Positions 52,870-62,270 are shown, counted from the stretch's first letter. The stretch is 64,000 nt of DNA from Glycomyces luteolus (GCF_027622875.1 NZ_JAPZVP010000024.1:1-64000); one strand, 5' to 3'. Notes: a model not told the origin generated them from the letters alone. Numbers and translations are program-made.

Positions 52870-53463
52870 TTACTGGGAGAAGACCGCTGTCGGCGGGCCG
52901 CGTCGCGGTACGGCTGCGGCGAGGAGCGTCAGATGCGGGCGCACGCCTTCAAGAACGTGCGTAAGCCGGCGCGGTGGCAGGACCGGACCCTCGGCCTTGA
53001 GCAGACGCAGCCACAGGCCCGGTCCGAAAGCGAGGATGAGCAGGTCGAGGAATGCCGCCAGCGCGGCGTCGCCGCGGGCCAGCCACAGGGCCGTGACGCA
53101 CATCGCGAGCGCGTGCGCAAGGAACATTCCCGGGCCGGGCAGCACGTGATGCGCGTGTTCGGGGGAGGCGGTGAACCACAGGTGCAGACCCGATTGTGCG
53201 AACGCGCTCGCGGCCGTGAGCACACCCATGCCGCGCTGTCTGCCGCCGAGGCAGTACGCAAGCGGCGTCAGCACCGCGACGGCGATGGCGAAGGTCTCGA
53301 AGCAGATTAGCGACCCGCTGGCGATGAAGTGCAAGGCGGCCGTGACGGTCACGCAGGCCACCGCGAACACCAGGGCGCGAAGCCCTCGGATCAGCGGTTG
53401 ACCGATATGCACCGAGTGATTCTCGCATGGCTCCCGCGGCAAGCGGCGATCCGGATCCGACAC
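52870..53463 (-). CDS. small multi-pass membrane protein
   Basis: GTG 53463 follows GAGGA at 5 nt. The 197-residue protein has about five hydrophobic segments (ALVFAVACVTVTAALHFIAS, FAIAVAVLTPLAYCLGG, FLAHALAMCVTALWLARGDA, AFLDLLILAFGPGLWLRLL). It contains several His residues on one face (SPEHAHHVLPG, HLTLLAAAV). It is a neighbour of copper and oxidase-assembly genes and divergent from the BlaI-type gene. A role in metal or oxidase biogenesis is possible. The family is not recognised. Confidence 0.7.
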   Translation of the reverse strand: MSDPDRRLPREPCENHSVHIGQPLIRGLRALVFAVACVTVTAALHFIASGSLICFETFAIAVAVLTPLAYCLGGRQRGMGVLTAASAFAQSGLHLWFTASPEHAHHVLPGPGMFLAHALAMCVTALWLARGDAALAAFLDLLILAFGPGLWLRLLKAEGPVLPPRRLTHVLEGVRPHLTLLAAAVPRRGPPTAVFSQ

Positions 53464-53525
53464 CGCTGTCCTCGATCGGACCGTGCGGCACGGGTAACCT
53501 CACTTGTCGAACGTAGGGAGGGTTC

Positions 53526-53915
53526 ATGGCCGGCAAACGCAGCAGGGCGCAAGGAGAGCTCGAGCGCGAGATCCTCGCGATTCTGCGCGCGAATGACCTG
53601 CCGCTCAGCGGCAAGGAGATCCTCGAGGTCTTCCCGGGCGACAAGCCGGCCTATACGACGCTGCTGACCACGCTCGATCGGCTGCGTCTCAAGGGCGATG
53701 TCGAGAAGGTCGGCGCCGCGGCCCGGAACATGCGGTTCAGAGCCACCAGGACCGACCCGGAGCACACGGGCAAGGCGATGCTCGACCGGCTTACCGAGTC
53801 CAGCGACCGCCGGGCCTCCCTGCTCAAGTTCGCCGGCAGCCTCGATCCGGGGGACATCGAGGTGCTGCGTGACGCGTTGATACCCAAGGCTCCGAAGGCC
53901 GACCGCAACGGATGA
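53526..53915 (+). CDS. BlaI/MecI/CopY-type repressor
   Basis: The 129-residue winged-helix protein (GELEREILAILRANDLPLSG, EILEVFPGDKPAYTTLLTTL, DRLRLKGDVEKVGAAARNMR) matches the BlaI family. These repressors bind TACANNTGTA-type dyads and are often inactivated by cleavage. It overlaps the M56 peptidase gene by ATGA, the classic BlaI-BlaR1-like pair. Dyads of form TTCTACA-N3-TGTAGAA at 59222 and an imperfect copy at 54864 are plausible binding sites. Confidence 0.92.
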   Translation: MAGKRSRAQGELEREILAILRANDLPLSGKEILEVFPGDKPAYTTLLTTLDRLRLKGDVEKVGAAARNMRFRATRTDPEHTGKAMLDRLTESSDRRASLLKFAGSLDPGDIEVLRDALIPKAPKADRNG

Positions 53916-54727
53916 TCGCCTTGGCGCTGACGCTCGTCGCCTACGCATTGGCGACTTTGGCGGCCGCTCCGCTGCTGGTCGGTCGCGGCCGATGGCGCGT
54001 GCACCGTCCGGGCCTGGCACTGACGGCTTGGTTCGCGATGTTCTTCAGCGGCCTGTTCGCAGCGACGGGGAGCCTGGCGGCAGCGGTGGCCGCGGCGCTC
54101 GATCAGGTCCTCGACGCCCACCGGGACTCCGATTCGGTGCTCGGACTGTTGGGGGTCATCGCCCTGTGCTGGCTCGGCTTCGGTCCGCTCGGCGCGGCGC
54201 TGTTCGTCGTTACGGAGCGGGCCCGTCCGATCCTGCTGCGGGAACAGGAGACCCGGCTCGAACTGACGGAACTGGTGCACCGGCTGCGCTACCGCACCGA
54301 GCGGTTCGGTGACCTCACGGTGGGATTCCTGCGGTACGAGCGGGCGTTCGCGTGCACGCTGCAGGGCCTGGACATGGACGTACTGGTCTCATCGGGGGCG
54401 GCGAGTGCCCTGTCGCGAGCTGAACTCGCTGCGGTCATCGAGCACGAGCGGGCCCACGTCGACCTGCGGCACGGGCTGGTACTGCGCCTGGCCGAAGTCA
54501 ACGCCGCCTGCCTGCCGCGCGTGCGTGCGGCCGCCGAGATGATGCGGTCGAGCGCCCTGCTCGTCGAACTCGTCGCGGACGATGCGGCCGCGAGGCGGTG
54601 CGGCGGCGCTGTCGCGGGCGCGCTGCGCACGTTGGGGACGCTCGAGGGCGACGAGTCGATGCTCTTGCGTGCCATGCGATTGGAACAGCGGCAGGACGCG
54701 GCACGGCATGTGGAGGCGGCTCGCTAG
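53912..54727 (+). CDS. M56-family membrane metallopeptidase (BlaR1-like)
   Basis: The 271-residue protein has membrane segments (LALTLVAYALATLAAAPLLV, LTAWFAMFFSGLFAATGSLA, SVLGLLGVIALCWLGFG) and a zinc site HERAH (AAVIEHERAHVDLRHG). There is no penicillin-binding sensor domain. It probably cleaves or controls the coupled BlaI-type repressor in response to an envelope or metal signal. Confidence 0.9.
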   Translation: MIALALTLVAYALATLAAAPLLVGRGRWRVHRPGLALTAWFAMFFSGLFAATGSLAAAVAAALDQVLDAHRDSDSVLGLLGVIALCWLGFGPLGAALFVVTERARPILLREQETRLELTELVHRLRYRTERFGDLTVGFLRYERAFACTLQGLDMDVLVSSGAASALSRAELAAVIEHERAHVDLRHGLVLRLAEVNAACLPRVRAAAEMMRSSALLVELVADDAAARRCGGAVAGALRTLGTLEGDESMLLRAMRLEQRQDAARHVEAAR

Positions 54728-54863
54728 CCACCGGTCATTCGACCTCGAATGGAATATCGGTGCACCCGGTTCGAGGTCCGAAGGCCTCACTTGTCGATTC
54801 GGGGGCCTGGATGATGGGTTCTAGCCGTTCGCCAAGTCACTCGGAGGTGGGCTCAAGTTGTCT

Positions 54864-54886
54864 TTGTTCTACATCCGATAGATTAA
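54864..54886. promoter_or_regulatory. BlaI-type operator candidate 1
   Basis: TTGTTCTACA-TCC-GATAGATTAA lies 37 bp before the CopD-CtaG start. It matches the perfect dyad at 59222 in 16 of 20 arm positions. Confidence 0.6.
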
Positions 54887-54923
54887 GGATTGTTCTCACC
54901 GCACCCGTCGAGAGGCGCAGTCC

Positions 54924-56915
54924 GTGGATTCGAATCCGACTCGATCGCAATTGCGGATCGCGTTGCTGCCCATCGCGGTCGCCGCCGTTGCGCTGGCACC
55001 GCCACTGGCGACGACGGCCCTCGTCGGCGATTCGGGCTTCACGCAGGTCGGCCTCGGCTACCCGGGGTCGTTCACGGCGTTCACCGCCACCGTGCTCCAG
55101 TCGGTGGCGTTGCTCGCCTCGTGGTTGACCGTGGGCGGCCTGTGCGTCGTCATGTTCCTGCTGCCGACTCGACGCACCCGGCCTCAGGCCGTCCATGATG
55201 GACTCGACCTGTCGATCGTCCGGAGGGCCGTGGTCGCGTGGGCCGTCTCCGCGGCAGCGATGGTGCCGGTCTCCGCGGCAGACGCCGGCGGTAAACCGCT
55301 TTCTGCCCTGGGCGATCGCGCAGGGCTGTCGTTCCTGTTGACTTCCACCGACTTCCCGGTGGCGTGGATGATCTCGACAGCGGCGGCGGGACTCGCCGCC
55401 CTGCTACTGCGCCGAGCGTTCCTGTGGCGGCATCTCCTTGGGCCGCTCGCGCTCGCCGTGCTCGCGATCCTCGCTCCGGTCGTGGTGGGCGACATCCTGG
55501 TCGGGCCCGGACACGATCACGGCGGCGACGCCGGGACGGTCCAAGCCGTAGCCGAGGCCGTGCTCTTCGGCGCGGCGACCGTGCTGGCGCTGCGAGCCGC
55601 GAATGGGTCGCCGCCGCCGGTTCCCGCAGTGCGCCGGTTCGCTCTGGTCGGCGCCGCCGCACTGCCGCTGCTGGCGCTGTCGGCGGTCGTCCTGCTGCGG
55701 TTCAGGATGGCGGGCCTAGCTCCATTGTCGAATCCGACCGGGCGCTGGAGCCTCCTTGCGATCGCGAGCCTCGCGGTCACCGTCGCAGTGGTTGTGGCCC
55801 TGTCGCGTAGGCCCGAGGCCTGGTCCGGCCAGCTCTTCGCGGTCATCGCCCTCACCGGAGCCGTCACCGCCGCCGCCCACGGCTCGATGGGCCGCATTCC
55901 GCCGCCGCAATACTTCGTGCCGACCGAACTGATCGAGGTCTTCTTGGGCTACACCTTGCCCGATGCGCCCGACCTTGGAACGCTGCTGACCGCCTGGCGG
56001 CCGAACCTGCTGTTCACCGTCATCGCCGGAGCGGCGATCGTCGGCTACGGCGCCGCATGGATCCGCATCGCCAGATCCGGCGAGCGGTGGCCGGTCGGTC
56101 GCGGCATCGCCTGGATGCTCGGCTGGGCCACGGTCGTGTTCGCCACGAGTTCAGGCGTCGGCAAGTACGCCGGTGCCGACTTCGCTATCCACATGGTCAT
56201 GCACATGGGACTGAACATGCTCGCGCCGATGCTCATGGCGCTCGGCGGGGTCGTGACGCTGGTGCTCAAAGCGGCCCGGCCCGCGGGCCGCGGCGAACCC
56301 GTCGGGGTGTACGAGTGGACCGGCGAACTCATGCGCTGGCGACCGGGAGCGGTGGCGTACCACCCGGTGCTGGTGTTCGTGCTCTTCATCAGCTCCTATT
56401 ACGGGCTGTACCTGACGGAGCTGTTCGGGATCGCGATCCGGTTCCACTGGGCGCACCAGCTCATGAACGTGCACTTCCTGGTCACCGGCTACCTGTTCTA
56501 CAGCCTCGCGGTCGGCGTCGACCGCGGGCCGCGCCAGCTGCCGCACATCGGCCGCCTCGGCTTCGTGTTCGCCTCGATGCCGTTCCACGCGTTCTTCGGC
56601 GTGGTCCTGATGTCGATGTCCACTGTCATCGCCGAGACCTTCTACCGCTACCTCGACCAGCCCTGGGCGACCGACCTGCCCGCCTCCCAGCGCGCCGGCG
56701 GCGGCATCGCCTGGGCAGGGGCCGAGATCCCACTGCTCATCCTCATCATCGCGCTGTCGCTGCAATGGGCCCGCAGCGACGAGCGGGAGGCGCTTCGCAA
56801 GGACCGGCACTACGACACCGGCCTGGACGACGAGTTCGAAGCGTACAACCGCATGTTGAAGGCGCTCTCCGAGCGTCCCGGCGCGCCGGGCCCGCAGGAG
56901 ACGCGATCCAGATGA
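54924..56915 (+). CDS. CopD-CtaG fusion membrane protein
   Basis: The 663-residue polytopic protein has a CopD-like copper-resistance half (about 1-310; SFTAFTATVLQSVALLASWL, GPGHDHGGDAGTVQAVAEAV). A CtaG/Caa3 assembly half follows (about 335-620; HMVMHMGLNMLAPMLMALGG, FHWAHQLMNVHFLVTGYLFY, FHAFFGVVLMSMS) with the conserved membrane His residues. It is thought to move copper across the membrane for cytochrome oxidase. GTG 54924. The stop overlaps the P-ATPase start by ATGA. A BlaI-like dyad is upstream. Confidence 0.92.
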   Translation: MDSNPTRSQLRIALLPIAVAAVALAPPLATTALVGDSGFTQVGLGYPGSFTAFTATVLQSVALLASWLTVGGLCVVMFLLPTRRTRPQAVHDGLDLSIVRRAVVAWAVSAAAMVPVSAADAGGKPLSALGDRAGLSFLLTSTDFPVAWMISTAAAGLAALLLRRAFLWRHLLGPLALAVLAILAPVVVGDILVGPGHDHGGDAGTVQAVAEAVLFGAATVLALRAANGSPPPVPAVRRFALVGAAALPLLALSAVVLLRFRMAGLAPLSNPTGRWSLLAIASLAVTVAVVVALSRRPEAWSGQLFAVIALTGAVTAAAHGSMGRIPPPQYFVPTELIEVFLGYTLPDAPDLGTLLTAWRPNLLFTVIAGAAIVGYGAAWIRIARSGERWPVGRGIAWMLGWATVVFATSSGVGKYAGADFAIHMVMHMGLNMLAPMLMALGGVVTLVLKAARPAGRGEPVGVYEWTGELMRWRPGAVAYHPVLVFVLFISSYYGLYLTELFGIAIRFHWAHQLMNVHFLVTGYLFYSLAVGVDRGPRQLPHIGRLGFVFASMPFHAFFGVVLMSMSTVIAETFYRYLDQPWATDLPASQRAGGGIAWAGAEIPLLILIIALSLQWARSDEREALRKDRHYDTGLDDEFEAYNRMLKALSERPGAPGPQETRSR

Positions 56916-59185
56916 CCGTCACAGAAACCGCCCCCGAGCGGACGGCGACTTCATTCGACCTCGACATCGAAGGCATGACCTGCGCGGCCTGCGCGGGCCG
57001 AGTGGAGAAGGCGCTCAACCGCCTCCCCGGTGTCACGGCGACGGTGAACTTCGCCGCCGAGCGCGCCACGATCACGGGCGTCGCGGACGCAACGCAGGCC
57101 GTCGCCGCCGTCGAACGCGCCGGATACCGCGCGCAGCCCGTCGGCGCAGACCAGGGGCGTTCCCGCACCGTGGCCTTCGACCGAATCAGCTCACTGCGGC
57201 GGCGATTGACGGTAGCGGCGCTCCTGACCGTGCCGCTCATGGACGCCACGATCGTCCTCGCCCTAGTCCCCGGCCTGCGCTTCCCAGGCTGGGAGTGGGC
57301 GTGCGTACTCCTGGCGGTGCCGATCGTGACCTGGGCCGCCGCACCCTTCCACCGGGCGACGTGGAACAACCTGCGCCACGGCGCGGTCACCATGGACACC
57401 CTCGTCTCGCTCGGCATCGCCGTCGCGTTCGGCTGGGCGGTGGCCTCGATCCTCTGGGGCGGCTACGACGGCGGGCGATGGCTCGGGTTCGGCGTGGCAC
57501 CCGGTGGCGCGCACGCGATCTACCTCGACGTGGCCGCCGGAATGACCACGTTCCAGCTCGCCGGCCGCTACTTCGAGGCGAAGGCCCGGCGCCGCGCCGC
57601 CGACGTACTGGAAGCGCTGCGGGCCCTCGAAAGTCCCACGGCACGGCTGCTGCGCGACGGCGAGGAGCTGATCGTGCCGACCGCCGAGCTGCAGATCGGG
57701 GACCGCGTCCAGGTGTTCGCCGGTGAGGCGATCCCCACCGACGGCACGGTGGTCGCGGGCCGGTCCGCGATCGACACGAGCGCCATGACAGGCGAACCGG
57801 TCCCGCGCGAAGCCTCCATTGGGGACGCGGTGATCGGGGCGACCGTCAGCACCGACGGCATGATCACCGTCGAGGTCGGTGCCACGAGAGCGGCCACGCA
57901 GCTGTCGCGGATGGCCGCGATCGCCGAGCGGGCGCAGGAGCGCAAGGCCCGCGTGCAGCGCCTCGCCGACCGCGTGGTGGCGGTGTTCGTGCCCGCGGTC
58001 ATCGCGATCGCCCTCGTGACCGGACTCGCGTGGGTCTTCGCCGGCGGTGTCGGCGGTGAGGCAGTGAGCGCAGCGATCGCGGTGCTCATCATCGCATGCC
58101 CGTGCGCGCTCGGCCTCGCCACGCCCACCGCCCTCATGGTCGGCATCGGCCGCGGCGCCCAGCTCGGCATCCTCATGAAGGGCCAGGACGCATTGGAGGC
58201 CTCGGGCCACATCGACACGGTCGTGCTCGACAAGACCGGCACGCTGACCGACGGCCGGATGACCGTCCGCACCGTCGCGATGGTCGGATCCCTCAGCGAG
58301 CCAAGGGTGCTCGCGTTCGCGGCGGCGGTCGAGCGGCCCGCTTCGCACGCGGTCGCCCGAGCCGTGGTCGAGCGTGCGGCAGCGTCCGGCCTGGCGATCG
58401 GCGAGGTCGAGGATTTCGCGCTGATGCCGGGCCTCGGGGCCCACGGCGTCGTGGACGGCCGTGAGGTCCTCGTCGGCAACGAGTCTCTTTTGCATGACCG
58501 AGGCGTCGAGATCACCACTGCCGCCCGGAAGGCCGCCGACCGCGTCGGATCGGACGGCGAAACGCTCATGATGGTCGCCGTGGCTGGTCGGCTCGAAGCC
58601 GTGTTCGGGCTGGCCGACTCCATCAAGGACTCCGCCGCCGAGGCTGTGGCGCAATTGCAGGCGCTCGGGCTGCGCACGATACTGCTCACCGGCGACGGCC
58701 CCGCCGCGGGCCGCGCGGTCGCCGACCGTCTCGACATCGCCGAGGTCCTCGCGGGGATCCTGCCCGCTGACAAGGCCGCTGCCGTTGCGACGCTTCAGGA
58801 AGAGGGATGCAAGGTCGCCATGGTCGGCGACGGCGTCAACGACGCGGCGGCGCTGGCCCAAGCCGACCTCGGGCTGGCGCTCTCCTCGGGCACCGACATC
58901 GCGCTCCAGTCCGCCGACATCATCCTGGTCCGCGACGACCTGTCCGCGGTGCCCGACGCCATCCGGCTCTCCCGTCGGATCCTCCGCATCATCAAGGGAA
59001 ACCTGGTGTGGGCCTTCGGATACAACGTCGCCGCCATCCCCATCGCCGCGCTCGGCCTGCTCAACCCGCTCATCGCCGCCGCCGCGATGTCGCTGTCGTC
59101 GATGTTCGTGGTCCACAACAGCCTGCGGCTGCGCCGATTCTCCGCCAGTGGACGGCGAAGCATCGAGTACCGGGCCGGAAGCTGA
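56912..59185 (+). CDS. copper-type P1B ATPase (CopA-like)
   Basis: ATG 56912 starts the 757-residue pump. The HMA domain has GMTCAACAGRVEKAL (about 22-36). The CPC channel motif is ACPCALG (about 394-400), the phosphorylated Asp is in DKTGTLTDG (about 440), with MTGEPVP and the hinge VGDGVNDAAAL. CPC plus MxCxxC indicates Cu(I) export, or supply to external enzymes. It is translationally coupled to CopD-CtaG, so the pair likely feeds copper for oxidase assembly. It ends before the perfect dyad at 59222. Confidence 0.95.
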   Translation: MTVTETAPERTATSFDLDIEGMTCAACAGRVEKALNRLPGVTATVNFAAERATITGVADATQAVAAVERAGYRAQPVGADQGRSRTVAFDRISSLRRRLTVAALLTVPLMDATIVLALVPGLRFPGWEWACVLLAVPIVTWAAAPFHRATWNNLRHGAVTMDTLVSLGIAVAFGWAVASILWGGYDGGRWLGFGVAPGGAHAIYLDVAAGMTTFQLAGRYFEAKARRRAADVLEALRALESPTARLLRDGEELIVPTAELQIGDRVQVFAGEAIPTDGTVVAGRSAIDTSAMTGEPVPREASIGDAVIGATVSTDGMITVEVGATRAATQLSRMAAIAERAQERKARVQRLADRVVAVFVPAVIAIALVTGLAWVFAGGVGGEAVSAAIAVLIIACPCALGLATPTALMVGIGRGAQLGILMKGQDALEASGHIDTVVLDKTGTLTDGRMTVRTVAMVGSLSEPRVLAFAAAVERPASHAVARAVVERAAASGLAIGEVEDFALMPGLGAHGVVDGREVLVGNESLLHDRGVEITTAARKAADRVGSDGETLMMVAVAGRLEAVFGLADSIKDSAAEAVAQLQALGLRTILLTGDGPAAGRAVADRLDIAEVLAGILPADKAAAVATLQEEGCKVAMVGDGVNDAAALAQADLGLALSSGTDIALQSADIILVRDDLSAVPDAIRLSRRILRIIKGNLVWAFGYNVAAIPIAALGLLNPLIAAAAMSLSSMFVVHNSLRLRRFSASGRRSIEYRAGS

Positions 59186-59221
59186 GGTGTGGCCCGTCGG
59201 TTCAGGCGGCCCGCGAGATTG

Positions 59222-59244
59222 TTATTCTACAAACTGTAGAATAA
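59222..59244. promoter_or_regulatory. BlaI-type operator candidate 2 (perfect dyad)
   Basis: TTATTCTACA-AAC-TGTAGAATAA is a perfect 10+3+10 dyad with the CTACA/TGTAG core of BlaI/MecI sites. It lies 24 bp before the importer start codon. Confidence 0.8.
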
Positions 59245-59267
59245 TGACACCGATAGGAAGATCCTCC

Positions 59268-60353
59268 ATGCCGCATGCCCCCACAAGCTGCTTCCTCGCG
59301 GCCCTTTGCACCGCGGCGGCGCTCGCCGCCGTGGCCGCCTGCTCCGAAACGGACGCCTCGACCAGCGCAGCCGACGACGGCACCGGAGTCGGAGGCGGCG
59401 CCACCGAGTACCCGCTCACGATCGACAACTGCGGCCGCGAAGTGACCTTCGAGGCGCCGCCGGAGAACGTGGTGATCATGAACGGCGCCTCGGTCGGCGA
59501 GGTCGAGTCGTTCCTCGTGCTCGGCGTGGAGGACGCGATCCTCGCCAACGCCCAGTCGTACGGGATCTCCGAGGACCCCGCGATGGTCGAGCGGATCGCC
59601 GCGCTGCCCGACGGCGGCCTCACCCTCAACGAGAACTTCGACGTCCCCGCCGAGCAGCTGCTCGCGCTCGAACCCGACCTCGTCATCTCCACCGCCGCCG
59701 GCGGATTCGACCCCGCCTACGGCTTCGCCCCCCGCGACGAGCTCGCCGCGATCGGCGCGAACTCCCTCATCACCCCCGCCAACTGCGCGCTCGGGGCGAC
59801 CGACGCCACCGCCGAGCAGCAGGAGGCGTTCGCGAACGCGAGCGTCGAAGACTCCTACGCCCTCCTGCGAGTGCTCGGCAGGGTCTTCGACGTCCAGGAC
59901 AAGGCCGAGGAGGTCGTGGCCGACATGACCGCCCGCATCGACGCGGTCGAAGCGGCGGTCGAAGGCACCGAACGGCCCACCGCGCTCATCGTCTACCCCG
60001 GCATGTCCATGATGAACGCCAACGGTCTGCCCGCTGTTATGGCCGGCGGCATCTTCGACGACGTGCTCCACCGCGCCGGCACCCTCAACTCGTTCGCCGA
60101 CGACGCCGACGTCACCGCCTCGCTGAGCCAGGAGCAGCTGGCCGCCGCCGACGTCGACCTGCTGGTCGTCGGCGGGTTCACGCCGGGCGAGGATCTGGAC
60201 GCCGAAGCGCAGGCACTGTTCGAGGCCTACCCGGACTGGGCGGCGAGTCGGACCGGCAGTTACGTGACCGTGTCCGATGGGGTCTATCTGGGACCGCTGA
60301 ACGCCCTGGCCATCGAGAAGATCGCCCAGAGTGCACACCCTGACCGCCTCTGA
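59268..60353 (+). CDS. FecB/BtuF-like ABC substrate-binding lipoprotein
   Basis: ATG 59268 has AGGAAG at 7 nt; ATG 59244 lies inside the operator. The signal ends at a lipobox (LAALCTAAALAAVAAC). The fold reads YPLTIDNCGREVTFEAPPEN, VVIMNGASVGEVESFLVLGV, EDAILANAQSYGI and LEPDLVISTAAGGFD, a cluster 8 (siderophore, cobalamin or haem) binding protein. The 361-residue product is the first gene of a three-gene importer with overlapping genes. The ligand is unknown; the shared operator with copper genes suggests a metal complex. Confidence 0.92.
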   Translation: MPHAPTSCFLAALCTAAALAAVAACSETDASTSAADDGTGVGGGATEYPLTIDNCGREVTFEAPPENVVIMNGASVGEVESFLVLGVEDAILANAQSYGISEDPAMVERIAALPDGGLTLNENFDVPAEQLLALEPDLVISTAAGGFDPAYGFAPRDELAAIGANSLITPANCALGATDATAEQQEAFANASVEDSYALLRVLGRVFDVQDKAEEVVADMTARIDAVEAAVEGTERPTALIVYPGMSMMNANGLPAVMAGGIFDDVLHRAGTLNSFADDADVTASLSQEQLAAADVDLLVVGGFTPGEDLDAEAQALFEAYPDWAASRTGSYVTVSDGVYLGPLNALAIEKIAQSAHPDRL

Positions 60354-61395
60354 GAGCCTGGCGCGCCTGCGGCGCGGCGACCGACGCCGTCGCGTCGCGG
60401 CGCTCACCGCGCTCGGGGCGGCCCTGCTCGTTCTGGCCGTGCTCGGCGTCGCCGTCGGGTCCGTCCCGGTTGCACCCGACCGGATCTGGGCCGTGCTCGC
60501 CGCCAAGGCGGGCCTCGGCAGCGATGCGACGACGCTGGAATCCACCATCGTCTGGACACTGCGCCTGCCACGGGTGGCGATGGCCGTCGTCGTCGGCGCG
60601 ACGCTGTCGCTCGCCGGGGCGGCCCTCCAAGCGCTCGTCCGCAACCCGCTCGCCGACCCGTACGTCCTCGGCGTCTCCTCGGGCGCGTCGCTCGGCGCGG
60701 TGGCTGTGATGACGTTGGGCGCGGCATCCCTTGGGGGCCTGTCCGTTCCGGGCGCGGCCTTCCTCGCCGCCGCCGTCGTTCTGGCCGTGGTCTACGCTTT
60801 CGCGCAGCGCGCGGGCTCGTTCACGGATGCGCGCCTCGTGCTCGCCGGCGTCGCGCTCGGATACGTCGCGATGGCCGCCACCAGTTTCCTCCAGTTGCTG
60901 GCCGAACCGGCGGAGCTGCGCGGCATCATGTTCTGGACCATGGGGAGCCTCGCCGGCGCCCGCTGGGAGGCCCTGCCGATTCCGGTCGTCACACTCATCG
61001 CGGTCGGCGCGTGGCTGCTCGCGCAGGGGCACCCGCTCAATGCGCTCGCGCTCGGGGACGACGATGCGATCGCCGTGGGCGTGGACCTCAAACGCATGCG
61101 GCTCGGGCTGCTCGCCGCCTCAGCGGTGCTGACCGCGGTCGCCGTCAGCGTCGCCGGGGGGATCGGCTTCATCGGGCTCATCGTTCCGCACATCATGCGC
61201 TTGGCGGTGGGCGCCGACCACCGGATCCTCCTGCCCGCGTCCGCGCTCGGCGGTGCCGTCATGCTGGTCGGGGTCGATCTCATCGCGCGCACCGTCGGCA
61301 GCCCGAACGAGTACCCGGTCACGATCTTCACCGCGCTCATCGGCGGGCCGTTCTTCCTGTGGCTCATGCGCGCCCGCGACAAGGAGGCGATGTGA
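60331..61395 (+). CDS. FecCD-family ABC permease
   Basis: GTG 60331 overlaps the binding-protein stop by 23 bp. The 354 residues show about ten membrane helices and the FecCD signatures RLPRVAMAVVVGATLSLAGA, LVRNPLADPYVLGVSSGASL and GFIGLIVPHIMRLAVGADHR. It forms the membrane channel of the siderophore/cobalamin-type importer. Confidence 0.95.
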   Translation: MHTLTASESLARLRRGDRRRRVAALTALGAALLVLAVLGVAVGSVPVAPDRIWAVLAAKAGLGSDATTLESTIVWTLRLPRVAMAVVVGATLSLAGAALQALVRNPLADPYVLGVSSGASLGAVAVMTLGAASLGGLSVPGAAFLAAAVVLAVVYAFAQRAGSFTDARLVLAGVALGYVAMAATSFLQLLAEPAELRGIMFWTMGSLAGARWEALPIPVVTLIAVGAWLLAQGHPLNALALGDDDAIAVGVDLKRMRLGLLAASAVLTAVAVSVAGGIGFIGLIVPHIMRLAVGADHRILLPASALGGAVMLVGVDLIARTVGSPNEYPVTIFTALIGGPFFLWLMRARDKEAM

Positions 61396-62153
61396 GGGTC
61401 GTCATCCGCGACGTCACCGTCGCCTTCGGCCGCACCGAGGTGCTGCGCGAGGTCGACCTGGACGTGCCGGACGGGTCGATGACGGCGATCGTCGGCCCGA
61501 ACGGCTCGGGGAAGTCGACGCTGCTGCGCGTGATCTACGGCGGGCTGCGCCCCGACCGCGGCACGGTCCATATCGGTGACACGGACGTGCTCGCTGCCTC
61601 ACCGAGGCGCGTCGCCGCCCTGCGCGGCGTCGTGCCGCAGCAGCAGCCGGCCGCCGGCGGCCTGCGCGTCGCCGACGTGGTCGCCACAGCCCGACAGCAC
61701 CGCTGGTACGAACGGGAGACGGCCGCCGACGTCGACGCGATCGGCTCGGCCATGAAACGGTGCGGAGCCGCACACCTCCTGCACCGGCGCTTCGACTCGC
61801 TCTCCGGAGGTGAGCGCCAGCGCGTCCTCCTGGCGCGCGCCCTCGCGCAGGGCGCACCGGTGCTTCTCCTCGACGAACCGACCAATCACCTCGACCCGGG
61901 TGCGCAGCTCGAACTGCTCGCCATCGTCCGCTCCCTTGAAACGACGCGGATCATCGTGCTGCACGATCTCGACCACGCACTGACGCACGCCGATCAGGTC
62001 ACCGTCCTCCATGAGGGACGAGTGCTGGCCTCGGGCGAGCCCGAGCAGGCGCTGTCGCCCGGGACCGTGCGGGCGGCCTTTGGCCTGCACTCGGCGATCG
62101 CGCCGCATCCGCTCACCGGCCGCCCGCATTTGACGTGCGCGCTGCCGGAATGA
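61392..62153 (+). CDS. FepC/BtuD-like ABC ATPase
   Basis: GTG 61392 overlaps the permease stop (GTGA) with AAGGAGG upstream. The 253 residues have Walker A IVGPNGSGKSTLLR, Q-loop VVPQQQPAAGG, signature DSLSGGERQRVLLA, Walker B VLLLDEPTNHLD and switch His in VLHDLDHALTH. It is the energising subunit of the importer. Confidence 0.95.
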   Translation: MRVVIRDVTVAFGRTEVLREVDLDVPDGSMTAIVGPNGSGKSTLLRVIYGGLRPDRGTVHIGDTDVLAASPRRVAALRGVVPQQQPAAGGLRVADVVATARQHRWYERETAADVDAIGSAMKRCGAAHLLHRRFDSLSGGERQRVLLARALAQGAPVLLLDEPTNHLDPGAQLELLAIVRSLETTRIIVLHDLDHALTHADQVTVLHEGRVLASGEPEQALSPGTVRAAFGLHSAIAPHPLTGRPHLTCALPE

Positions 62154-62270
62154 CGTATTCGCAAGGGCCGCACCGAAGCGTGCTTGGGGTCGGTTGGAGG
62201 TGCAGGCGTTCGCTGGTAGCGGCAATGCACGGCGAGACGGTCCCACCGTCGACAACGCCGCTGCAGCGGA

